Below are positions 1 through 5,487 of a DNA stretch of 9,991 nucleotides, piece after piece. The first letter of the stretch is position 1, and every line of letters begins with the position of its first letter. The notes under the pieces are model-generated. The model saw only the letters and a program-made list of their open reading frames with translations. It was not told the origin of the DNA and did no database searches. A program made the position numbers and the translations under genes. The stretch comes from Cyanobacteria bacterium HKST-UBA02. GTDB lineage: Bacteria; Cyanobacteriota; Vampirovibrionia; Obscuribacterales; Obscuribacteraceae. The stretch covers positions 1 through 9,991 of the forward strand of contig JAGQHH010000388.1 in NCBI GenBank assembly GCA_020431945.1, given 5' to 3'.

Positions 1-164
1 TCAGTGCGATTGCAGGTTGACAAGACTGCCGCCTCGCTGAGATGCGGCAGGCGGGCGAGAGCCTCCAGGGCATGTTTCAGGCAGGAGTCCGGAATGACGA
101 ACCTCTCCCGTATGGCAATCGGAGAGGAGTGGTAATTCAGTCCGCAGACTACGAGGTGGCTCAT
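1..164 (-). CDS. hemA: Glutamyl-tRNA reductase, N-terminal fragment (runs off left edge)
   Basis: GluTR reduces glutamyl-tRNA(Glu) to glutamate-1-semialdehyde, the first committed step of C5 tetrapyrrole (heme, cobalamin, chlorophyll) synthesis in the cytoplasm. Reading the minus strand from the ATG at 164 gives 54 complete codons. They begin MSHLVVCGLNYHSSPIAIRE and end LSTCNRT, followed by the first two bases (GA) of a codon that would be the usual Glu. GLNxxxxPxxIRE and STCNR are signatures of the GluTR catalytic domain, and Cys51 matches the thioester-forming catalytic cysteine. The ATG at 164 is the only in-frame ATG, GTG or TTG before an upstream TAA at 192-194. No Shine-Dalgarno sequence precedes it; the eight bases before the ATG are CCTCCTTT. 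A longer open frame over the same bases (1-255) is out of phase and carries no family motif. The rest of the gene lies outside the window. Confidence 0.9.
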   Translation of the reverse strand, partial: MSHLVVCGLNYHSSPIAIRERFVIPDSCLKHALEALARLPHLSEAAVLSTCNRT

Positions 165-222
165 AAAGGAGGTTCTGGTTTCCCGACCCGGTTATATTCC
201 AGGTCTTAAATTGCTTGTGCTG

Positions 223-228
223 ATTATA
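223..228 (-). promoter_or_regulatory. Candidate -10 element for hemA
   Basis: The minus strand reads TATAAT here, a perfect sigma70-type -10 hexamer, about 58 nt upstream of the hemA ATG. I see no good TTGACA-like -35 element at 16-18 nt spacing, so the promoter is tentative. The 193-nt gap between the BtuF-like gene and hemA (165-357) shows nothing else convincing. Confidence 0.3.
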
Positions 229-357
229 TCGACCTTGCCGATGCTTATTGAGCAAAGGGCTTTTCCGATGAACAAATGTATAACCCCGCCAGTGCCTGGA
301 TTAATCGCTCCGGGGGATGATTATTCCGAAATTCTCATTATTTATCTCTATTTATGA

Positions 358-1254
358 TCACAATTTTGCCCAGGCATCGAGGCGGCTTTTCAAATCCGGG
401 TGCAGCCGAACCGAAAGCCAGTGCATCCCCTGGAGGACCCTGAGGGTCGGCTTGGCAAGCATGTCGTGATCCTGATCCGGAAGATAGAAGAACCTGCCAT
501 CTTTCACTGCCTTGAGCGAGCTGAACGGAGGACGCTTGAGGAGGTGACCGTCTCTTGCCTCATAGGGAAGAATGACGATGTCGGGTTTCAGTGCCACGAT
601 CTTCTCGGCGCTCAGCTTCGGGTAAGAGCCCTTTATGGCGCCGGCGGCGTTTGTGCCACCACAACTGGTGATGATGTCGTCGAGAAAGCTTTCCGAGCCG
701 GCGCAGATGCAGGGATTCGGCCAGACACACATGAGCAGGCGCGGTCGCTTGTGACCGGCTAGAATCGACTGCAGTTCGGACTGCCGTCGCCGAAACTTCC
801 GAGCCAGTCGATCGGCGCTTTCTTTCCTGCCGGTAAGCTCTCCCAGCGTGCGAAGATTGTCCGCCAGGTCGGTGAGCTTGTGGTTGGGTAGAAGAATCGT
901 CCGGTAGCCGTGGCGTTTGATCTGCGAGTCGAGAAGCTCCTGTCCGGAGACAAGTAGCACCGTATCTGGTTTCAAGTGGGCGAGCGTCTCATAGCGCGCT
1001 GCGATGAAGGAGCCTGCTCTGGGCTTGCTTCTCGCTGCCGGCGGGTAGAGGCAATAGGTGGACACTCCCTTGAGGCTGTCTTCGCCGCCGATGCTGTAGA
1101 TGAGCTCGGTATTGGATGGCGCCAGGGAGACAAGAGATTTTTTGCTTGCTGAAGTCTCTTTGTCAGATCTGGCGGCGGTGCCGCTTGCCGAAAATGAGAT
1201 CAGCAAAAGGGCGCAAGCGGCCAGGAGCGCCGGATATGTCTGGCGTGATTTCAA
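358..1254 (-). CDS. BtuF-like periplasmic substrate-binding protein (Peripla_BP_2 type)
   Basis: This is a 298-residue exported binding protein of the class that feeds cobalamin or Fe-siderophore/heme ABC importers. A Sec-type signal occupies about residues 1-28, with a hydrophobic stretch at 9-24 and a likely cleavage after GTAA. The mature part has the family's opening VSLAPSNTELIYSIGGED (42-59), the PDTVLLV strand (96-102), a long linking helix (about 130-165) and the second-lobe motif YPKLSAEKIVALKPDIVILP (211-230). It ends in the usual helix near LHPDLKSRL. The start codon is TTG, preceded by GGAGG six nucleotides upstream. It overlaps the TGA stop of the ATPase gene as TTGA, so translation is probably coupled. 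No permease or ABC ATPase gene is in the window. The ligand is therefore unknown; cobalamin is one option by similarity. Family confidence is high, substrate confidence low. Confidence 0.85.
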   Translation of the reverse strand: MKSRQTYPALLAACALLLISFSASGTAARSDKETSASKKSLVSLAPSNTELIYSIGGEDSLKGVSTYCLYPPAARSKPRAGSFIAARYETLAHLKPDTVLLVSGQELLDSQIKRHGYRTILLPNHKLTDLADNLRTLGELTGRKESADRLARKFRRRQSELQSILAGHKRPRLLMCVWPNPCICAGSESFLDDIITSCGGTNAAGAIKGSYPKLSAEKIVALKPDIVILPYEARDGHLLKRPPFSSLKAVKDGRFFYLPDQDHDMLAKPTLRVLQGMHWLSVRLHPDLKSRLDAWAKL

Positions 1255-1817
1255 CTGTCCCCTCCGGAGCTGATTTTGAGCCAGGTTAGCACCTCCTGGG
1301 CTCTTGCGGCCGTCTCCCGGGACTTTATTGTATAAGTCCGGTCACAGAGCTCCCAGTCGTAGATAGTGGTGCGCACCAGGCGGTCGATCTGGTTCTGGTA
1401 GTCCCTGTCCGTCCAGCGGAAGCTATCCTCGACAGGCTCGAACATGGGTGGGACATAGATGATATGGGTATAGCCGCTCGCCTGCTCGCGAGCCTTTCTG
1501 TAGTAATCCTCGCTGGTATAGGTCATGGCCTGGCAGATGTTCCAGCGCTGCCAGAGAACCCAGCAGTCGATGGTGGAGCGGTCGGAGAGGAAGCTTCCCA
1601 GCTCCTTCTCGGCTCTTATCTGGGCGTCCAGGACTTTGATTTTGAAACCTTCCTGATCGGGTATCTCGCCGATGCGCTCGTAGCCCATCTCCTGGCAGAG
1701 CCGACGACCCAGCTCGGGGATCACCGGCAAAGAAAGAAGCGGAGTCAGAGACTCCACTAATGTGGTCTTTCCGACTCCGCTTGCTCCGGTTATTATTATC
1801 CGGTTTCTTTCAGTCAT
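1251..1817 (-). CDS. P-loop NTPase / small-molecule kinase-like protein (AAA_28/NadR-kinase-like)
   Basis: This 188-residue cytoplasmic P-loop protein starts IIITGASGVGKTTL (7-20), a Walker A motif with Lys17 and Thr18. Glu35 in IPELGRR and the DRSTID motif at 79-84 fit the layout of the AAA_28 / NadR ribosylnicotinamide-kinase-like group and of nucleoside or thymidylate kinases. In these, a DR(S/T) motif follows the core strand near the substrate. A further strand reads THIIYVPP (117-124). The substrate cannot be named from sequence. The ATG overlaps the flotillin stop as ATGA, and there is no strong ribosome-binding site of its own, which suggests translational coupling. Its TGA overlaps the TTG start of the BtuF-like gene. 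This tight order implies that all three are made together. A salvage kinase acting on an imported ligand is possible but speculative. Confidence 0.75.
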   Translation of the reverse strand: MTERNRIIITGASGVGKTTLVESLTPLLSLPVIPELGRRLCQEMGYERIGEIPDQEGFKIKVLDAQIRAEKELGSFLSDRSTIDCWVLWQRWNICQAMTYTSEDYYRKAREQASGYTHIIYVPPMFEPVEDSFRWTDRDYQNQIDRLVRTTIYDWELCDRTYTIKSRETAARAQEVLTWLKISSGGDS

Positions 1818-3427
1818 CCAATTTGTGGCGGTCTGGGTGCAGTGACTGCCGGTTGGGGTTGCGACTGTTGTTGCTGGCTGCTCTGAGCCTGGGCTCTCGG
1901 CTGGGTGGGCTGTTGAGCCTGCTGGGTGAGCGCCGGCGCTGGTTGCTGGTTTCCCTTGGTCTTCATGGTCTCCACCAGATCGATTCCGGTGAGTCCTTTG
2001 ACCATGGTCATTCCCTGGGCTGCCACATTCAGAACGTCTGTGGTCAGTTTGCCCATGCCGCTCGTCTCTCCGCCGGTCGACAACAGGGTGACATTGCCGA
2101 TCTTGGATAGAGGTTGGGCGGCTGCCGCTACGAGCTCGGGGAGCTTCTCGATGACCATGCTTGCCATGGCGGCGTCGTTGTACTGCTTGAACGCCTCGGC
2201 CTTCTTGGCCATCGCTTCGGCTTCGGCTTGACCGCGGGCGGCTATGATAGTCGCCTGGGCAAGACCTCTGGCTCGATCGGCTTCGGCTTCGGCAAGACCC
2301 ATGGCGCGGGCTGCTTCGGCTTCGGCTTCGGCTTTTATGCGGACCGCATTGGCTTCGCCTCGGGCTTTCAGTTCGAGAGCCTGGGCGTCACCTTCGGCGA
2401 GGATGCGGCGCTTGTCTTGCTCGGCCTGGGCGAGAAGCTTGACTCTCTTTTGCTCGGCTTCCGCCGGCTTGATAGTTTCGGCTTCCAGCGCTACCTGGCG
2501 TTTTTGCACCTCGACGGTCTGCAGCTCGACTTCCTTCTGGGCTTCGACGATTTTGATCTTCTGATTTTCCTCGACGAGCTGCTGTTGAGACTTCGCCTTT
2601 CTGATGTCGTACATCATGTCCGACTGGGCTTTCTCCTCGGCAACTTCAGCCTGATATTTGGCTTGATTGACCTGGAAGTTCTTGGAGGCTTCCGCGACAC
2701 GTGTGTCTGCCAGCAGTTTGGCCTTGGCGCCTTCTTCGGCGGCGTTGGCCTGGGCTATCTGAGCATCCCGGGTGGCGTTGGCCTGGGCGATCTGGGTCTC
2801 TTTGGTGGCTTCGGCCTCGCCGATTGCCGCTGAGCGCTTGGCTTCGGCTGTTTGCTTCTTGCCGAGTGCTTCCAGGTATCCGACATCATCATTGATTTCT
2901 TTGATGGTGAAGGAGACACAGGTGAGACCCATTTTTGCCAGGTCGGTGATCGACACTTCCGCCACGCGCTGGGCGAAAGAATCGAAGCTGTCGATGAGCT
3001 GCTCGACGGTCATGGTGCCCATGATCGCGCGCAGGTGACCCATGAGGGTTTCGTGGGCGATGAGACGGATCTCGTCGTCGTCTTTGCCGAGGAACTGCTC
3101 GGAAGCAGTCTCGATGGAGATGTCGTCGCCTTTGACCTTGATCTGGGCGACGCCCTGTACATAAATAGGCACACCATTTCTTGTGATCATCGGGGCGTTG
3201 GAACGCACTTCGATGGTCATAACTTCGAGAGACAGGATGTCTTTCTGTTGCAACATCGGAATCACGAGTGTGCCACCACCGACGATGACTTTGGGCTTGC
3301 TCGAGCCGCCCGAAATGATCATCGCTTCGTTGGGACCGCACTTTTGATAAAGCGCGGGCAGGATGCCGACGATAATGAATAGAACTACAACAATGACTGC
3401 TGTAATCGCGATCGACATGGGATCCAT
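1814..3427 (-). CDS. Flotillin-like SPFH-domain membrane scaffold protein
   Basis: This 537-residue flotillin (FloT/YuaG/YqiK type) would organise membrane microdomains from the cytoplasmic face. One membrane segment lies at about 8-27. An SPFH/PHB domain follows (about 30-185, including CGPNEAMIISGG and EVRSNAPMITRNGVP). A long Ala/Glu-rich coiled coil (about 188-420) with many EA repeats comes next, then a flotillin C-terminal region (about 425-485) with VIEKLPELV. A Pro/Gln-rich tail (494-537) ends the protein. A GTG 21 nt upstream (3448) would add seven residues. I chose the ATG at 3427 because AAGGAG sits at good spacing before it, and because the neighbouring SPFH protein begins identically with MDP. 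The gene ends in an ATGA overlap with the NTPase gene. It is separated from the upstream SPFH gene by 234 nt carrying inverted repeats, so it may also have its own promoter. Confidence 0.92.
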   Translation of the reverse strand: MDPMSIAITAVIVVVLFIIVGILPALYQKCGPNEAMIISGGSSKPKVIVGGGTLVIPMLQQKDILSLEVMTIEVRSNAPMITRNGVPIYVQGVAQIKVKGDDISIETASEQFLGKDDDEIRLIAHETLMGHLRAIMGTMTVEQLIDSFDSFAQRVAEVSITDLAKMGLTCVSFTIKEINDDVGYLEALGKKQTAEAKRSAAIGEAEATKETQIAQANATRDAQIAQANAAEEGAKAKLLADTRVAEASKNFQVNQAKYQAEVAEEKAQSDMMYDIRKAKSQQQLVEENQKIKIVEAQKEVELQTVEVQKRQVALEAETIKPAEAEQKRVKLLAQAEQDKRRILAEGDAQALELKARGEANAVRIKAEAEAEAARAMGLAEAEADRARGLAQATIIAARGQAEAEAMAKKAEAFKQYNDAAMASMVIEKLPELVAAAAQPLSKIGNVTLLSTGGETSGMGKLTTDVLNVAAQGMTMVKGLTGIDLVETMKTKGNQQPAPALTQQAQQPTQPRAQAQSSQQQQSQPQPAVTAPRPPQIG

Positions 3428-3448
3428 CTCAAACTCCTTCACGGGCAC

Positions 3449-3471
3449 GGAGGAAGTTCACTTCCTCCTTA
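3449..3471 (-). promoter_or_regulatory. Inverted repeat with a buried Shine-Dalgarno-like sequence in the flotillin leader
   Basis: Two 9-nt arms, GGAGGAAGT (3449-3457) and ACTTCCTCC (3460-3468), are perfect reverse complements separated by 2 nt. On the minus strand the upstream arm is part of TAAGGAGG (3471-3464), a full anti-16S match, but no start codon lies at normal spacing from it: a GTG is only 2 nt away and the next GTG is 15 nt away. The structure ends 21 nt before the chosen flotillin ATG, just ahead of that gene's own AAGGAG. It could be an operator or an RNA hairpin affecting ribosome access. The function is inferred only from position. Confidence 0.45.
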
Positions 3472-3553
3472 TGCCCAGTACGTATTATCTTTGTAGATTC
3501 CTGAACCGATCATATCGCGTAAGGTTGGCAAGGTGAGACTTTCCAATAAAATC

Positions 3554-3596
3554 CTTTATCTTCTTGGCAGCCTGTCATGCAAGGAGGCTGATAAAG
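3554..3596 (-). other. Nested imperfect stem in the gap between the two SPFH genes
   Basis: CTTTATC (3554-3560) and GATAAAG (3590-3596) are reverse complements. Just inside lie CAGCCT (3568-3573) and AGGCTG (3585-3590), also reverse complements, and the two stems share one base. On the minus strand the structure follows the short SPFH gene by about 66 nt and is followed by GGATTTTATT. A weak transcription terminator or processing site is possible, but the T-run is poor. I see no convincing promoter in the rest of 3428-3661. Confidence 0.25.
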
Positions 3597-3661
3597 TGTG
3601 CAGTCTCTTTGCTTCCTTCTCTAGAGCCGCGATTTGCACCATATTCAGTGCTGATTCGATC

Positions 3662-4507
3662 TCACTGGGAGGGCAGGTGAGTGTGGGTGACGGACCAGGG
3701 CTCCACCGTGGCGCTGCCTTCCTCTAATGCGGTTATCACAACCGCGGTCCCGACCTCCAGGGGCGCGCCCAGATGCAGAGAACGCGCTTTTAAGGTGTGA
3801 CGCTTCATTCCCCGGTCGATTCCGACCGTGATCTCTCCGGCTTTGCTGGCGGTTATGGGAGCAGAAACAACAGCGATTTTTCCGCTCAGATCGGCTCTGT
3901 CCTTGCCGTTGCCATCATTTACCGTGATCGCCGGCATATTCTGCTGGGTACTCAAGCTCGAGCGGGTCTCTCTGACTTCCCGAATGCGAGCGGCTTGCAC
4001 CTCTACTCCAAGACGACGCATCTCGGCTTCCAGATCTCTATAGACCAGCCCGGCCAGGTAATCGTAGTCCTCGAGAAGCTTCGCTTTGGGCTCGTTGCTC
4101 GCTACTCGTCTTATGCAATCCCTGGCGGCATCGAATATGATGCTGCGCACCTCGCGAATGTCCTTGTTGCCGAAGTTTCGAGCAGCGTCGAGGATGCTGT
4201 CGCGACTCCGGTTCATCCTCGCTTCCACCACGGCATCGATGATCAGCTGGGAGCCGTCCGAGGCGTTATAGGGAGAAGGCGATTTGACGTCAATGGACAT
4301 GAGCTCCAGAGAGAGTCTCTGAGTGCTCTGCACTAGCGGCAGAACAACCATGCCTCCGCCGATTACCACTCTGGGCTCGGTGCTGCCTCCGCTCACTATA
4401 AGGGCCTCTGAAGGTCCGGCTTTCTTATAGAGCATCGCCAGAGAGGCGGTGATCATGAACAGGCAGACAATGCTCACTGCCATCATTATCAGGGCAATAG
4501 GGTCCAT
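3662..4507 (-). CDS. Short SPFH-domain protein with NfeD-like OB-fold C-terminus
   Basis: This 281-residue protein has a membrane segment at about 5-27. Its SPFH domain (about 30-180) closely resembles that of the downstream flotillin: the two share the MDP start, GPxEAxIxSGGS and the GGG loop (50-52). It lacks the long EA-rich coiled coil and flotillin tail. Instead, residues about 208-272 resemble the OB fold of the adjacent NfeD-like protein. Matching pieces are AGEITVGI against MGEITYVV, EVGTAVVITA against PRGTKVLIVE, and ATVEPW against VMVEPF. I therefore read it as an SPFH-OB fusion. The ATG at 4507 has AGAGG about 8 nt upstream and lies 14 nt after the NfeD-like stop, so the two are co-transcribed. 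The frame stays open upstream to 4906, but that part lies across the NfeD gene and reads as unstructured shadow. It probably forms a membrane-anchored assembly with the neighbours. Confidence 0.85.
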   Translation of the reverse strand: MDPIALIMMAVSIVCLFMITASLAMLYKKAGPSEALIVSGGSTEPRVVIGGGMVVLPLVQSTQRLSLELMSIDVKSPSPYNASDGSQLIIDAVVEARMNRSRDSILDAARNFGNKDIREVRSIIFDAARDCIRRVASNEPKAKLLEDYDYLAGLVYRDLEAEMRRLGVEVQAARIREVRETRSSLSTQQNMPAITVNDGNGKDRADLSGKIAVVSAPITASKAGEITVGIDRGMKRHTLKARSLHLGAPLEVGTAVVITALEEGSATVEPWSVTHTHLPSQ

Positions 4508-4521
4508 GGATCTTCCTCTTT

Positions 4522-5346
4522 TCAGACCTTGCTTATCGGATTCTGATCTTCCAGGGTGCTGTCCACGAAGGGCTCCACCATTACTGTGGGACCGTTTGAT
4601 TCGACGATGAGCACTTTGGTGCCCCGGGGAATAGTCAGGCCGTCTTTGGTCGGCCTGGCTGTGGAGCTGTAGAGCTTCGAGCCGACCACATAGGTAATCT
4701 CGCCCATGCAACCATCGGTCATGGGAGTGAGCACTTCGCCTACCTGTCCCACTACATCCCAGCTTCTCAGGTGCGATGTGCTGGTGAATCTGATCATAAT
4801 GAATTTGATCAGAGCCTTGAACAGGTTGCAGACCGCCATGCCCACAAGAATTGCCGGGATGATGGTGAGAATGCCGAGCCAGGGCGCGGCTTTCAGCGCG
4901 AACCATCCGGTGGCGCCGAATCCGGTGATGAAGAGTGAGAGGTTGGTCGGGCTGAGAAGACCGACGATGAATTTCAGAATCCGGGTAGCCCTGTCATCGG
5001 CGATGGGAAGCGCACCGTATCTGTCCGTGTCCGAATGTCCTTCGGCGTGGTCACCGGCATGATCGCCACCATGATCGCCGTCGTGATCCCCGTGGAAATC
5101 GGGACCGTCGGCATCGACATGAGCGTCCACGTCGACATCGGCATGGGCGTCAACATCCACATGAGCGTCTACATCGACATGAGCGTCCACATCGACATGT
5201 GCGTCCACGTCAGGACCGTGGATATCGCCAGCCTCTGCACCATGATCTCCCCCGTGGCTGAACTGCCCGGCGAGGAAATTGAGTATGATAAACATGCTCC
5301 CACCAAAGAAAGCAATTAGATACCCCTGGGTTAGAACTGGCAACAT
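4522..5346 (-). CDS. NfeD-like membrane protein with His/Asp-rich repeat loop
   Basis: This 274-residue protein is of the NfeD/YuaF/YqiJ kind, usually encoded beside SPFH proteins and acting with them in the membrane. A first membrane segment lies at about 9-27. Residues 31-108 form a low-complexity loop: DAHVDV-type hexapeptide repeats at about 46-80, then a stretch rich in GDH units (84-103). Further hydrophobic segments lie at about 122-145 and 155-183. The C-terminal OB-fold-like domain (about 199-262) contains GQVGEVL, MGEITYVV, PRGTKVLIVES and VMVEPF. The His/Asp density suggests metal binding, and the loop is probably exposed at one face of the membrane. Both are inferences. The ATG at 5346 has only a weak ribosome-binding site. 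The gene leads the minus-strand cluster and diverges from the tRNA nucleotidyltransferase gene. Confidence 0.82.
   Translation of the reverse strand: MLPVLTQGYLIAFFGGSMFIILNFLAGQFSHGGDHGAEAGDIHGPDVDAHVDVDAHVDVDAHVDVDAHADVDVDAHVDADGPDFHGDHDGDHGGDHAGDHAEGHSDTDRYGALPIADDRATRILKFIVGLLSPTNLSLFITGFGATGWFALKAAPWLGILTIIPAILVGMAVCNLFKALIKFIMIRFTSTSHLRSWDVVGQVGEVLTPMTDGCMGEITYVVGSKLYSSTARPTKDGLTIPRGTKVLIVESNGPTVMVEPFVDSTLEDQNPISKV
5107..5211 (-). repeat. Tandem repeat encoding DAHVDV-type units
   Basis: Within the NfeD-like gene, an approximately 18-nt unit is repeated in tandem with small variations and encodes six-residue units of Asp-Ala-His-Val-Asp-Val type (residues about 46-80). The copies differ mainly at third positions and by small unit-length changes, which suggests slipped-strand or recombination-driven expansion under selection for protein composition. 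Copy number could vary between strains. Confidence 0.8.
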
Positions 5347-5389
5347 CTATTTCGAAGACCTATGAATTTAAAGGGCATTTTTTATACTC

Positions 5390-5417
5390 TAGATACCCTG
5401 AAAGAAATGCCTGTAAA
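5390..5417 (-). promoter_or_regulatory. Candidate promoter for the NfeD/SPFH cluster
   Basis: On the minus strand, TTTACA (5417-5412) and TATCTA (5395-5390) are separated by 16 nt and sit 44 nt upstream of the NfeD-like ATG. They resemble sigma70 -35 and -10 boxes. The region 5347-5487 is the divergent intergenic space. I found no comparably good promoter on the plus strand for the tRNA enzyme gene. Confidence 0.35.
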
Positions 5418-5487
5418 CCCCGAAAAGCCCACCAGGACCTAAAGAAAAGACTAAGATTGAGTCTGGCAGAGACCTCGAGCAGGAACC

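Noticed and set aside
1..255. 84-codon open frame on the minus strand
   Set aside because: Its protein has no family features, and another frame over the same bases carries clear HemA motifs starting at 164.
284..315. CCCCG/CGGGG stem as a terminator for the BtuF-like gene
   Set aside because: The stem is only five pairs around a long loop, and the minus strand after it has no T-run.
1213..1224. LAAC lipobox in the BtuF-like signal
   Set aside because: The cysteine is at residue 14, before most of the hydrophobic core, so lipoprotein processing there is unlikely.
2114..2833. 239-codon plus-strand open frame rich in Gly, Leu and Phe
   Set aside because: It is the antisense of the Ala/Glu-rich coiled coil of the flotillin; its bias follows from the complement of GCC and GAA/GAG codons.
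3533..3727. 64-codon plus-strand open frame in the gap between the SPFH genes
   Set aside because: It has no clear ribosome-binding site, runs into the antisense of the short SPFH gene, and has no recognisable features.
4508..4906. N-terminal extension of the short SPFH gene
   Set aside because: It overlaps the NfeD-like coding region in another frame, is low-information in composition, and the ATG at 4507 has a ribosome-binding site and an MDP start shared with the flotillin.
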